Source: an uncultured Myxococcales bacterium
Lineage (GTDB): Bacteria > Myxococcota_A > UBA9042 > DTJE01
Assembly: GCA_903857665.1 (NCBI GenBank)
Contig: CAIOFV010000050.1
Span: 1 to 59,618, forward strand
DNA length: 59,618 bases
Direction: 5' to 3'
Shown here: piece by piece, positions 1-12,148 of the stretch
Position numbering within the stretch: position 1 is the stretch's first letter
How the letters are laid out: every line of letters begins with the position of its first letter
The notes under the pieces: generated by a model
Database searches by the model: none
Told to the model about the DNA's origin: nothing
Seen by the model: the letters and a program-made list of their open reading frames with translations, nothing else
Position numbers and translations under genes: made by a program

Positions 1-1593
1 CAGCCTGCGGCGCTCGTCCGCCTCGGGGCCCCGAACACCCTTCAGGTTGATCAGCACGTTGAGGAACGCCCCCTCCGCGCCGGCCTGGGCTGCGGCCGCG
101 GCGGCGCCCGCGTCGGACAGGCATGCCTCGTAGCCCACCGCGACGGCCTGGCGGGCCAGTTCGGCCACCGCCAGGCAGCGCTCGAGGGTCTCGAACGGCG
201 TCATCGTGGCGCGCTCGTTTGCAAGGCCCATGGCGGCCGTGCGGGCGGCCTTCTCGTCGCCGGTGCCCTTCGGAAGGCGCATCGCCGCCATCACGGCTTC
301 GAACGCGGCGCTGTCCTCGTTGACCAGGTCGGACAGGCGCGCCTTCTGATCCTGGGCCTTGCGGGCCAGCGTCCCCAGCAGCGGCCGATCGGCCTCCCGT
401 TCCGGCCGCCGGTAGGTCAGGTTCCCCACCATGGCGGCCAGCCCTGCGCCCAGGGCGCCGCACAGCGCCGCCACGGAACCCCCGCCCGGCGCCGGCGCGT
501 CGGCCGACACCCGGTCGGTGAAATCCCGCACGGTCCGGTCGGTCAGTGTCAGCCGCCCCGAGGCCAACCGGTCCTCGATGATCTTTTCGGCCGCGACGAA
601 GGGTTTCGCGTCGGACAGCCCCAGGGAGCGCACCGCGATGTGCACCAGGTCGCCGTCGGGCGCCGCGGGGCACAGTCCCTGGCGCTCCAGGTAGTGGCGC
701 CCCACCGCCAGCAGTGCCTCCCTCGGCACCAGCCCGACGATCTCGCTGCCCGTGACCTCGACGCCGACCAGCGCGGCCTGTCGCTTCGCCTCCTCGTACA
801 CCGCGTGCAGCGGCGTCACCTTGTGGTCCAGCAGGTTCACGCTGACCTGGGCGACACCGTATTCCTCGATGACCCAGCCCACGGCCCGAACCGCCTTCAG
901 GGCGCCCGGGACCTTCAGCGGCTCGCCGGCCGAATCCAGGAGGCGTTCGCCGTCGCTGCCCCGGGCCGGGCCTCCGCCTTCCCGCATGCGGATCGCCATC
1001 CGGCTGGCCAGCAGGCGCTCGCGGGTGTTCAGGTTCACGTTGTACGCGACGAGGATCTCGCGCGCTCCGATGACCGTGGCGCCACACCGGGGGTTGAAGG
1101 TGCCCGGGCCGAAGTCCGGGGCCCAGGCCGGGTCCGCCAGCCGGGCGGCCAGCCCCTCGTATTCGCCCTTCCGGACGTCGGCCAGGCTTGTACGCTCGGG
1201 GCGCGTCGCCGCCCGGTCGTACAGGTACACCGGGATCGACAACTCGCGGCCCACGCGCTCGCCCACGCGGCCGGCCATGGCCACGCATTCCTCCATCGTG
1301 ACGCCACCGAGGGGCACGAACGGGCACACGTCCGTGGCGCCCAGGCGCGGATGCTCACCGTGGTGGCGCGACATGTCGATGCGCTCGGCGGCGACGCGAA
1401 TCCCCTGGAACGCGGCCTCTTCGACCGCCGCGGGGGGGCCCGCGATCGTGACCACCGTCCGGTTCGCCGCGGCCCCCATGTCCACGTCCAGCAGCGTCGC
1501 GCCGGCCCGTTCCATGGCCGCCGTGATGGCGCGGATCACGTCGGCGTCCGAGCCTTCCGAAAAATTGGGCACGCATTCCACCAGTCGTTCCAT
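1..1593 (-). CDS. Glutamate formimidoyltransferase / formimidoyl-THF cyclodeaminase fusion (partial)
   Basis: This bifunctional enzyme of histidine breakdown moves the formimino group of formiminoglutamate to tetrahydrofolate and then deaminates it cyclically. The ATG at 1593 follows a GAAGGAGG site and opens with MERLVECVPNFSEG, typical of the transferase domain, which fills about residues 1-300. A linker leads to the cyclodeaminase part, recognised by APAPGGGSVAALCGALGAG near residue 368. The frame stays open to base 1, so the C-terminus lies outside the window; 531 codons are present. The upstream gene on the same strand is a lipoprotein, separated by a strongly structured spacer. Family assignment is firm; only the 3' end is unknown. 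Confidence 0.93.
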   Translation of the reverse strand, partial: MERLVECVPNFSEGSDADVIRAITAAMERAGATLLDVDMGAAANRTVVTIAGPPAAVEEAAFQGIRVAAERIDMSRHHGEHPRLGATDVCPFVPLGGVTMEECVAMAGRVGERVGRELSIPVYLYDRAATRPERTSLADVRKGEYEGLAARLADPAWAPDFGPGTFNPRCGATVIGAREILVAYNVNLNTRERLLASRMAIRMREGGGPARGSDGERLLDSAGEPLKVPGALKAVRAVGWVIEEYGVAQVSVNLLDHKVTPLHAVYEEAKRQAALVGVEVTGSEIVGLVPREALLAVGRHYLERQGLCPAAPDGDLVHIAVRSLGLSDAKPFVAAEKIIEDRLASGRLTLTDRTVRDFTDRVSADAPAPGGGSVAALCGALGAGLAAMVGNLTYRRPEREADRPLLGTLARKAQDQKARLSDLVNEDSAAFEAVMAAMRLPKGTGDEKAARTAAMGLANERATMTPFETLERCLAVAELARQAVAVGYEACLSDAGAAAAAAQAGAEGAFLNVLINLKGVRGPEADERRRL

Positions 1594-1615
1594 CGCGATC
1601 CTCCTTCTCTCTTGC

Positions 1616-1709
1616 GCCCGAGTCGATTCCGGCTGCGGCAAGGGATTGAATGCGCAATCCCTCGCCGCAGCCTTCGTGCTCGGGCGGGAACGTCCGCCCG
1701 AATCGACTC
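1616..1709 (-). promoter_or_regulatory. Three-way-junction inverted repeat in the FTCD leader
   Basis: A perfect 10-bp outer stem (GAGTCGATTC at 1620-1629 against GAATCGACTC at 1700-1709) encloses two more hairpins. One is a stem of about 18 bp with one mismatch at 1631-1672, and the other a 7-bp stem at 1681-1700. The set lies between the stop of the upstream lipoprotein gene (1722) and the FTCD ribosome site. It could be a terminator/attenuator, an RNA leader or a small palindromic mobile element. The pairing is seen directly; the role is inferred. Confidence 0.6.
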
Positions 1710-1721
1710 AGGCCAGGCGTT

Positions 1722-2150
1722 TCACTCGGCTGGCTTGCAGCCCTCGCGGCCGCAGGCCAGCAGCACTTTCAGCACCAGGCACGGCGCCCGGTTGCCCGCC
1801 ATCCGGGTCGATTTCGACAGGCGGCCGCTCACGCGGATCGTTGCCGGCGGATCCTTGCCCGGGGTGCCGGTCAGCAGCGCGCGCGCCGATTCCGCCGGGC
1901 CTTCCGGGTCCTTCGGTTCCAGGAACACGCGTTGCCAGGTGTCGGCCAGCAGCACCTCGAACTCCGGGCAGTCGCAGAGCGCCGGGTTCAGGCGCAGGGT
2001 GAAGGCCTCCTCGTCCGCGTGGGCCTCGGCGACGGCCTCCAGGCGGGCCCTTGCCCGTTCCGCCGGGGTGGGCCCGGCGCCGGCGCAGGCCGCGAACGAC
2101 GCTGCGGCGGCTGCCAGGGCCGCCAACGCGAAGGCGTGCTTGCAGTGCAT
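1722..2150 (-). CDS. Small putative lipoprotein, unknown function
   Basis: A 142-residue protein with a basic N-terminus, an Ala-rich hydrophobic stretch and a possible lipobox ending at Cys near residue 20 (SFAACAG). The rest is soluble with several Cys residues (CDC, CGREGC) and matches no family I recognise. The ATG at 2150 is chosen because GGAGG sits 6 nt upstream and the signal peptide begins there; an upstream in-frame start at 2207 would spoil the signal sequence. It starts 20 bp after the prenyltransferase gene, so it is probably co-transcribed with it. Confidence 0.75.
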   Translation of the reverse strand: MHCKHAFALAALAAAAASFAACAGAGPTPAERARARLEAVAEAHADEEAFTLRLNPALCDCPEFEVLLADTWQRVFLEPKDPEGPAESARALLTGTPGKDPPATIRVSGRLSKSTRMAGNRAPCLVLKVLLACGREGCKPAE

Positions 2151-2170
2151 GTCGTTCCTCCCGAAGGGTG

Positions 2171-3061
2171 TCACCCGTAGACCGCCCAGGCGACGACGAC
2201 GGCCCACGCCGCGATGTTGAGCAGGAACGGCACGTCCCGGATCATCACGTCCGTCGGGCTGCGGGCCTCACCCTTCCGCCTCAGCAGGGCCAGGAACCGG
2301 CCGATGCCCACCAGCACGAACGGCACCGTGGCGGCCAGGCGCATCGAGCCGAAGTAGGCCCGCGTCTGGGGAGCGACGGTATAGAAGGCGTAGGCGGCGA
2401 CCGTCAAGGCAGCGACCGCCACCAGCGCAATGTCCAGATGATGCAGTCGATACTGTCGCAGGGCAGGCCGGCGCGCCTCCGAATCGTCGCCCAGCAGCGC
2501 CAGTTCGTGCCGCCGCTTGCCCAGCCCCAGGAACAGCGCCACCAGGAAGGTGCATCCGACGAGGTAGATCGAGATTTCGTCCCGACTGAGGCCGATGGCC
2601 AGGGAACCCGCCAGGATCCGCAGCAGGAAGCCCGTGGCGATGGACAGGACGTCCAGGTATGCGTATCGCTTCAGCGTGGTGCTGTAGGCGACGTTGAGGG
2701 CCAGGTAGCCCGTTGCGACCAGGTTGAAGGCCCCGCCCAGGAAGTACCCGATGGCATACGCCGCCGCCAGCGACAGCAGGCCGCCCGCCAGCGCGTTCTG
2801 GATGGACAGCGCCCCGGACGCGATCGGGCGATGGCGTTTCGTCGGGTGGCTGCGATCCTTGTCGATGTCCAGCACGTCGTTCATCACGTAGACGGCGCCC
2901 GCCAGCAGGATGAACACCAGCGTTGCGAGGGCCGCCTGAAGGAAGATTTCCGGGTGGGCCTCGGAGTGCGCCTTGGCGAACACGGCCGGCGCGAACACGA
3001 ACAGGTTCTTGACCCACTGGCCGGGCCGCATCGTCTGGACCAGGGCTCGCAATGGCTTCAT
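2171..3061 (-). CDS. UbiA-superfamily prenyltransferase, decaprenyl-phosphate phosphoribosyltransferase-like
   Basis: A 296-residue polytopic membrane protein with about eight hydrophobic segments. The family motif NDVLDIDKD near residue 61 binds Mg-diphosphate and is followed by HPTKRHRPIASG. That motif and the N-terminal RPGQWVKNLFVFAP are characteristic of the branch containing DPPR synthase, which joins phosphoribosyl diphosphate to a polyprenyl phosphate for cell-envelope arabinan or related glycans. Exact substrate is inferred. The ATG overlaps the stop of the upstream nnr gene as ATGA (3058-3061), which suggests translational coupling. Confidence 0.85.
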   Translation of the reverse strand: MKPLRALVQTMRPGQWVKNLFVFAPAVFAKAHSEAHPEIFLQAALATLVFILLAGAVYVMNDVLDIDKDRSHPTKRHRPIASGALSIQNALAGGLLSLAAAYAIGYFLGGAFNLVATGYLALNVAYSTTLKRYAYLDVLSIATGFLLRILAGSLAIGLSRDEISIYLVGCTFLVALFLGLGKRRHELALLGDDSEARRPALRQYRLHHLDIALVAVAALTVAAYAFYTVAPQTRAYFGSMRLAATVPFVLVGIGRFLALLRRKGEARSPTDVMIRDVPFLLNIAAWAVVVAWAVYG

Positions 3062-4599
3062 TCGGCGTCCTTGCCTTCGAGGAGGTCCGACAGGGTCGTG
3101 GGCAGGAGGTCGATGAGGTCCGACGCCAGCACCCCGTGCTCGGTCAGCCCGGAGGCCGCCACGTCCCCCGCGCTCCCGTGCAGGAAGGCCGCCGCGCAGG
3201 CCGCGTCGAAGGCCGGCACGCCGCGGCCCAGCAAGGCGCCCGTGATCCCCGACAGCACGTCGCCCGAACCGCCCACCGCGAGCGCCGGGCCGCCCGCCGG
3301 GTTGACGGCGAGGCGCCCGTCCGGAGCCGCGACGATCGTGCCTGCGCCCTTCAGGATCACGACCGCGCCCAACCGGGAGGCCAGGGCCTTCGCCGCGGCG
3401 ATCCGGTCCGCCTGGATTTCGGCCGTGGGTACGCCCAGCAGTCGCCCGGCCTCGCCCGGATGGGGCGTCAGGACGGAATCCGGGCCGGGATGGAGGTCGG
3501 GTCGCCCGGCCAGCCCGTTCAGTGCGTCGGCGTCCACCACCATCGGCAGGGCGCTCTGCAGCAGGCGTTCCAGCAGCGCGTCCACGCCCGGGTGCCGACC
3601 CAGGCCGGGGCCCACGATCAGCGCGGTCTTGCCGGCCAGGGCGGCCGTGACGGTGGCGTCATCGACCTTCACCCAGTCGCCGACGACCTCGACGAGGGGC
3701 TCGATCATCAGGTCGGGAAAACGGCCCTCGATGCGGGCCGCGACCGCGCGCTCGGTGGCGATCGTCGCCAGGCCCGCGCCGCAGCGAAGGGCGGCCCGGG
3801 CTGCCAGCAGTGCCGCGCCCGCCTTCCCGGCGAGGCCGCCCACGACAAGGACGTGTCCGAAGATGTTCTTGAATGCGCCCCGATCCCTGGGAGGGAAGGC
3901 TCGACGGACCCACCCGGCGTCCAGCAGATCGACGCCATCGGCGGTCGCCAGTGCGGCCTGCGGGATGCCGATCGCGGCGACCTCGACAACCCCGCAGAAC
4001 CCGGCGCCTGGCCAAACGAAATGGCCTACCCGGGCGGTTCCGAAGGTCACCGTCGCGTCTGCCCGGACGGCCACGCCCGGCACGCGCCCCGCGTCGGCGT
4101 CCACGCCCGATGGGAGGTCCACGGCCAGCCGGGGGCAGGGGAGGGCGTTGAAGGCATCGACCGCTGCCGCGAACACGCCTTCCAGTGGCCGCGCGAGGCC
4201 GGTCCCGAACAGCGCATCGATCGCGACGCCCCACGGACGGGCCCACAGGTCGGCAGGCACTCCGTCGGGGGCCTCCACGAGGGTCGCCGGGAAACCGCGC
4301 AGGGCCGCCAGGTTCGTCGCGGCGTCGCCCTTCATGTCCGCCGCCCGGGCCAGGAGGACCGCCACGACCTCCAGACCCCGGTCCGCCAGGTGCCGGGCCG
4401 CCACGAAACCGTCGCCGCCGTTGTTCCCGGGTCCGCACAGCACCAGCGCCGAGCGACGCCCCGTGTCCTGGGCCATCGACTGGGCGCGGTCGGCCACCGC
4501 GAGGCCCGCCCGTTCCATCAGGACGATCCCGGGGATGCCCACGACGTCGATCGTGTGCCGATCCAGCGCGCGCATCGTTGCAGCAGTGACCAGGCGCAT
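3058..4599 (-). CDS. nnr: Bifunctional NAD(P)H-hydrate epimerase / ADP-dependent dehydratase
   Basis: This enzyme repairs damaged NAD(P)HX. The epimerase half (about residues 1-215) begins MRLVTAATMRALDRHTI and carries GPGNNGGDGFVAARHL. The dehydratase half (about 225-513) carries VVDADALNGLAG, SVLTPHPGEAGRLLG and the ATP/substrate loop around GGSGDVLSGITGALLGRG. At 513 aa it has the usual fusion length. The ATG at 4599 is chosen because the epimerase domain starts there; the open frame continues upstream but encodes low-complexity Arg/Pro sequence. It is the first gene of a minus-strand run and overlaps the prenyltransferase start by 4 bp. Confidence 0.94.
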   Translation of the reverse strand: MRLVTAATMRALDRHTIDVVGIPGIVLMERAGLAVADRAQSMAQDTGRRSALVLCGPGNNGGDGFVAARHLADRGLEVVAVLLARAADMKGDAATNLAALRGFPATLVEAPDGVPADLWARPWGVAIDALFGTGLARPLEGVFAAAVDAFNALPCPRLAVDLPSGVDADAGRVPGVAVRADATVTFGTARVGHFVWPGAGFCGVVEVAAIGIPQAALATADGVDLLDAGWVRRAFPPRDRGAFKNIFGHVLVVGGLAGKAGAALLAARAALRCGAGLATIATERAVAARIEGRFPDLMIEPLVEVVGDWVKVDDATVTAALAGKTALIVGPGLGRHPGVDALLERLLQSALPMVVDADALNGLAGRPDLHPGPDSVLTPHPGEAGRLLGVPTAEIQADRIAAAKALASRLGAVVILKGAGTIVAAPDGRLAVNPAGGPALAVGGSGDVLSGITGALLGRGVPAFDAACAAAFLHGSAGDVAASGLTEHGVLASDLIDLLPTTLSDLLEGKDAE

Positions 4600-4889
4600 G
4601 CTCGCGAACCCCGGTGCCAGGCGCCCGAAGCATAGCCCCTGGCGCGCGCGAGGGGAAGGCGGATTGGGGGGAGGAGGCGGCGCAATGCCCCCGCGGGCAA
4701 CGTCGAGATCCGGTGACGCGGAGGAGCCACCTGTCCGAGCGCGCAGGCGCAGGCGAGCGGATTTTGCAGGGAGCCATCGCCGCAGACGAAGCCGCATCCG
4801 GCCCGCTCGATACAGGCGCCCAGGTCGCGGGTTTTGCGCCTCCCGGGCGAGGGAGGTATGATCACCCGGGTTTCCAGCGCGAGGTGGTG

Positions 4890-5522
4890 ATGCTCCGCAA
4901 GGCACTCCCGGTTGCTTTCGTCGCGGCCTTCTGGGTCTCGATGTTCGCGGCCCAGTCGAACGCCCGTGCCCAGGACCAGAAGCCGCTGACCATCACCGAA
5001 TCCTCCGCGACGGCGAACCCGGACGCGAGGAAGGGCAAGCAGGGCGTCGTCGTGCTGGCCCCGATCGAGGATGGCTTCCAGGTGGCGGACGAAGGCGGGC
5101 AGATCTACACGGCCCGCGGGTACCGGGGCGTCGTTCCCGGCGTCCGGGACCAATCGGACGTGATCGCCAAGCGGCCCGAGAACGAGGCCTTCGCGGCCAC
5201 TCGCGCCATCGTCGAGTGGATTGGCTTCCAGCCGTTCCCGACCTACTCCCGCGTGTTCATCCAGGTGTCCGGCAGGTTCACGTTCGCAGTGACCCGTCCC
5301 CGGCCCGACCGCATCGAGGTCCGCGTCCCGGGCGCCGACATGTCGACGCCGAACGACTCCCGCCGGTTGATCACGCGCGACTTCCCGACCAGCGTGGATC
5401 TGGTGGAAATCACCGAGGACAAGACCGACGGCGCCATCGTGGTGGCGATCACCCTGAAGCGGCCCGTCGGCTACCTGTATCGCCAGGAAGGCCGGTACGT
5501 TTTCGTCGATATCGAACCCTGA
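4890..5522 (+). CDS. Exported AMIN-domain-like protein
   Basis: A 210-residue protein with a signal peptide (MLRKALPVAFVAAFWVSMFA, cleavage near AQSNARAQD). The C-terminal half (about 105-210) has the beta-rich pattern of AMIN domains: FTFAVTRPRPDRIEVRVPG, SVDLVEITEDK and a final strand VGYLYRQEGRYVFVDIEP. AMIN domains bind peptidoglycan or guide periplasmic proteins, so it probably acts in the periplasm at the wall. No amidase or secretin domain is fused. The ATG at 4890 follows GAGGTGGTG. It is divergent from nnr; the 290-bp gap holds both promoters but I see no strong consensus. Confidence 0.75.
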   Translation: MLRKALPVAFVAAFWVSMFAAQSNARAQDQKPLTITESSATANPDARKGKQGVVVLAPIEDGFQVADEGGQIYTARGYRGVVPGVRDQSDVIAKRPENEAFAATRAIVEWIGFQPFPTYSRVFIQVSGRFTFAVTRPRPDRIEVRVPGADMSTPNDSRRLITRDFPTSVDLVEITEDKTDGAIVVAITLKRPVGYLYRQEGRYVFVDIEP

Positions 5523-5551
5523 TCGGCTGGCCGCCGGCGCACCCCAATACC

Positions 5552-5580
5552 CCCGTACCCGTACCCGAACCCGTACCCGA
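5552..5580. repeat. Hexanucleotide CCCGTA microrepeat
   Basis: Nearly five units of CCCGTA (one reads CCCGAA) lie in the 71-bp gap between two convergent genes. It is a simple slippage-prone repeat with no evident coding role. Confidence 0.8.
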
Positions 5581-5593
5581 CCTTTCCCCGCCC

Positions 5594-7075
<1,482 letters not shown>

Positions 7076-7077
7076 CG

Positions 7078-8199
7078 TCACCTCCCCTTGCCCAGGAAGG
7101 CCCGGATGGCGTCCAGCACCGTGTCGCGCCCCTTGATCTCGGCCCACGCCACCCGCTCGTCCGACGCCAGCGAACCCTGGATTTCCTTCAGGAACTGGCC
7201 GCTGCCATAGGGGCTTTCGACCTGGCCGTACGCGAACTGGTTGGACCGCGGCAGGATCTTCGACTTGACGATTTCCAGGGCCTCGGCCGTGTCGTCCGAC
7301 GACCAGTTGTCCCCGTCGCTGAAGTGGAACGCGTACACGTTCCAGTCGCCCTCGGGGTAGTCCTTCTTCAGCATCTCGGCGCACAGCTTGTACGCCGACG
7401 AGATCATCGTGCCGCCCGACTCCCGGGAGTGGTAGAACGTGTTCTCGTCCACCTCCCGCGCCTCGGCGTCGTGCGTGATGTAGCGCACCGCGATGCCCTT
7501 GTAATGCGCCTTCAGCCAGGCATCCAGCCAGAAGGACGTCATGCGCACCAGTTCCTTCTGCTCGTCGCCCATGCTGCCCGACACGTCCATCATGTAGATG
7601 GCCACCGCATTGGCCCGGGGCAGCGGCTCCACCTTCCACGAGCGGTACCGGAAGTCCTCGCGCACCGGGATGATGATCGGGTCCGCCGCGTTGTACATGC
7701 CCGACGCGATGGTGCGCTTCAGGGCCTGCTTGAAGGTCCGCCGGAAGTGGCGCAGGGATTGCGGCCCCACCCGGTGGATGCCCGTGAACTTGACCTTCAT
7801 GCCCTCCAGCGTGTCGCGGCCCTTCGGCTGGATGCGCGGCAGTTCCAGCGCCTCGCCGAGGATCGACGCCAGTTCCTCGATCGTGACCTCGACCTCGACC
7901 GCGTGCTGCCCGGGGGTCTCGCCGGCCTGTCCCGCGCCGCCTTCGCCTTCCTTCCCCTGGCCCAGCGCGTCGCCGGGATCGCCGTCGCCCTGGCCCACGC
8001 CTTCCTTGCCGCTGCCCAGCGTGAACCGCGGCAGGTCGATCTGGGGCACCGGGATCGAAATGATCTGGTCGCCCTTCTTGCCGATCATCTCGCCCTTGGA
8101 CATGTACTTGCGGAGGTCCTGCTTGATCAGGCCCCGGACGATGCGCCGGAACCGCGCCTGATCCTTGCCGATCGACTGGATGACGTCCTCGTCAAACAT
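7078..8199 (-). CDS. yeaH: DUF444 / YeaH-YhbH family protein with vWA-like domain
   Basis: A 373-residue protein. The N-terminus has the family pattern FRRIVRGLIKQDLRKYM, followed by a Gly/Gln/Glu-rich flexible segment (about residues 55-105). A von Willebrand A-like half carries the metal-site motif MDVSGSMG near residue 205. YeaH proteins partner the PrkA kinase. The start is either the ATG at 8199 or the GTG one codon before it; neither has a strong ribosome site. It lies 40 bp downstream of prkA and 2 bp upstream of spoVR. Confidence 0.93.
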   Translation of the reverse strand: MFDEDVIQSIGKDQARFRRIVRGLIKQDLRKYMSKGEMIGKKGDQIISIPVPQIDLPRFTLGSGKEGVGQGDGDPGDALGQGKEGEGGAGQAGETPGQHAVEVEVTIEELASILGEALELPRIQPKGRDTLEGMKVKFTGIHRVGPQSLRHFRRTFKQALKRTIASGMYNAADPIIIPVREDFRYRSWKVEPLPRANAVAIYMMDVSGSMGDEQKELVRMTSFWLDAWLKAHYKGIAVRYITHDAEAREVDENTFYHSRESGGTMISSAYKLCAEMLKKDYPEGDWNVYAFHFSDGDNWSSDDTAEALEIVKSKILPRSNQFAYGQVESPYGSGQFLKEIQGSLASDERVAWAEIKGRDTVLDAIRAFLGKGR

Positions 8200-8239
8200 C
8201 ACGCGCTCGCTGTCGAAGCACTCCCCCGGGCCGGGCGAG

Positions 8240-10279
<2,040 letters not shown>

Positions 10280-10503
10280 TCCCGGTTCCTCCGAGAGGGT
10301 TTCCCCGTTTGATTGCAGTGTACCACCTTGCCCCCCGCGAACCCGGAATGGCTGGACGATTCATGTGGGGGAATCGACCGTTGCGGTGGGTCCCCGGGAG
10401 TGCCGGATCGGGGATTCGCCCGGGGGGAGGAAGTGCCGGGGATCGAGTCGTAGGCGAACGATGGTAGGATCCTGGGCCAGCACCCTGCACCTGGAGTGGC
10501 CTG

Positions 10504-11463
10504 TTGCGGTCTCGCCCCGCATTCGGAATCGCGGTCGTGCTGCTGGTGGCGGCCGCCACGGGCGCCTCGGCTCGCGATCCGGCGGTCGATCAGGCCCTCG
10601 GCATGCTGGGCGGCGACCGCAGCCCCAAGGTCCGCGCCCAGGCGGCGTTGACCCTCCGCATGGCAGGCGAGGACCCGGGCGTCCGGACGGCCCTCCTGGC
10701 GGCGCTCGGCGACGGCGATGCGATCGTGCGTGCCGCGGCGGCCAACGCGCTGGGCGCGGTCCCGCACACGGATGCGTTCGAGGCGCTGTCGAAGGCGACG
10801 CGCGACCGCGATCCGATGGCGGCGAAGTGGGCCCGGTGGGCGCTGCGGCGGACGATGGCTTCCGCGCCGACGATCCGCGTCGATGGCGTGAAGGTGGACG
10901 TGACGGCCCCGGGACGGTCCGAGGAACTCGGCCGTGTCTTCGAGGGGGCGCTGCTGGGCGTGTTGCTGGCGACCGGCGGGCGGTTCGAAATCGAGCGGAC
11001 GCGGGCCACGATGGACTTCTCGACCGAGGGTGACCGACCGTCCTCGTCGAATTCGCAGGAGGATTCGGCGGACGATCGAAAGATGATGGACCTGATGCGA
11101 CAGGGGAGGTTCGACGCGGCCGCGATGGCCCCGGGCATCGACCTCGACGCGGCTCCCGTGTCGGTTCGCCTGCTGGCGGAAATCGATGCGAGGGACGCGG
11201 CGCCGGGGGCCGTGGCCAGGGCCCGGTTGCGTGCGACCACGACCGATGGCGTGGTGGCCTGGGAGGTCATGGCCGACGGGGCGGGGCGACCCCCGGTGAT
11301 CCCGGCGGGCGAGCGCGACGAGTACACGATGGCCCCGAGGCCCGAGGACCTGAGGAAGGACGCGGTGGATGCTGCGGGCCAGGCCGCGGCGAGGTCCCTG
11401 GTCGAGGGGATGAAGACCCCGGAAAGCCCGCCGGGCGGCGCTGACGGGCGAGGGGAGCGGTGA
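10504..11463 (+). CDS. Exported HEAT-repeat protein with an unrecognised C-terminal domain
   Basis: A 319-residue protein starting at TTG 10504 (GGAG 8 nt upstream), which gives a clean signal peptide (RSRPAFGIAVVLLVAAATGASA). Residues about 30-115 form HEAT-like helical repeats (KVRAQAALTLRMAGEDPGV, AIVRAAAANALGAV). The C-terminal part (about 120-310) is a separate alpha/beta domain beginning APTIRVDGVKVDVTAPG that I cannot assign. It is followed 16 bp later by the HAMP membrane protein, so the two are probably co-expressed. Confidence 0.7.
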   Translation: MRSRPAFGIAVVLLVAAATGASARDPAVDQALGMLGGDRSPKVRAQAALTLRMAGEDPGVRTALLAALGDGDAIVRAAAANALGAVPHTDAFEALSKATRDRDPMAAKWARWALRRTMASAPTIRVDGVKVDVTAPGRSEELGRVFEGALLGVLLATGGRFEIERTRATMDFSTEGDRPSSSNSQEDSADDRKMMDLMRQGRFDAAAMAPGIDLDAAPVSVRLLAEIDARDAAPGAVARARLRATTTDGVVAWEVMADGAGRPPVIPAGERDEYTMAPRPEDLRKDAVDAAGQAAARSLVEGMKTPESPPGGADGRGER

Positions 11464-11479
11464 GAAGGAGGGGGTGGCG

Positions 11480-12100
11480 ATGAGCGACGGGCAGGGCAGG
11501 GAGCAGCGCCATCGAGTGATGGTCAACGCCGGCTTCCAGTTGAAATACACGGTGCTCCTGGTCGGGGTGGCGGTTGCCTTGTGCACGGTGCTGGCGGTGC
11601 TCTACCACGAGATCCTTCGGGAGGAGCAGGCGCTGCTGGGCCTGCGGACGTCCCCGGCGCCGACGTCGATGGAACTGGGCGCGGCCGACCGCGAGTTCGA
11701 TGCCGACCTGCAGGGACGGGTCGAAACGGACGACCAGCGCCGAATCCTGGCGTTGGCGGTGGCGGCGGCTGCGCTGGTGGTCGTGCTGGCATGGCTGGGC
11801 ATCCACGTGACCTTCCGGGCGGCGGGGCCCACGCTGGCGGTTTCGCACATGCTGCACGAGATGGCGGCCGGCGACTATGGCGGGTTGCGGCGGCTTCGGG
11901 AAAAGGATCATTTCCGCTTCCTCGAGGAGGACCTGTTTTCGCTGCGGGATGCCCTGCGGCGGGAGGCCGAGGAGGACGTCGCGGCCCTGGACGGCGCTCG
12001 CGAGGCCCTGGACACGGGCGCCGACGAGGGGCGGCGGGCGGCGGTCCGGGTGGTCCTGGCGTCCGTTCGGGAGCGCAAGGCGAGGCGGTTCGGGCTGTAG
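11480..12100 (+). CDS. Two-TM HAMP-domain membrane protein
   Basis: A 206-residue protein with two membrane segments (about residues 18-40 and 76-98) around a short periplasmic loop, followed by a HAMP-like linker (FRAAGPTLAVSHMLHEMAAGDY) and a helical C-terminal tail. It resembles short deltaproteobacterial chemoreceptor-like proteins that lack a methyl-accepting signalling hairpin. The ATG at 11480 has GAAGGAGGGGG upstream; a GTG two codons earlier is possible. Signalling output is unknown. Confidence 0.75.
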   Translation: MSDGQGREQRHRVMVNAGFQLKYTVLLVGVAVALCTVLAVLYHEILREEQALLGLRTSPAPTSMELGAADREFDADLQGRVETDDQRRILALAVAAAALVVVLAWLGIHVTFRAAGPTLAVSHMLHEMAAGDYGGLRRLREKDHFRFLEEDLFSLRDALRREAEEDVAALDGAREALDTGADEGRRAAVRVVLASVRERKARRFGL

Positions 12101-12148
12101 GCGGACGAGGCGGGCGCCTTGACGGCGCGCCGCCGTGGTCGGACGACG

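Noticed and set aside
2051..4861. Long plus-strand open frame across the nnr and prenyltransferase genes
   Set aside because: Arg/Pro/Ala-rich composition without domains, antisense to two clear enzyme genes; a GC-driven shadow.
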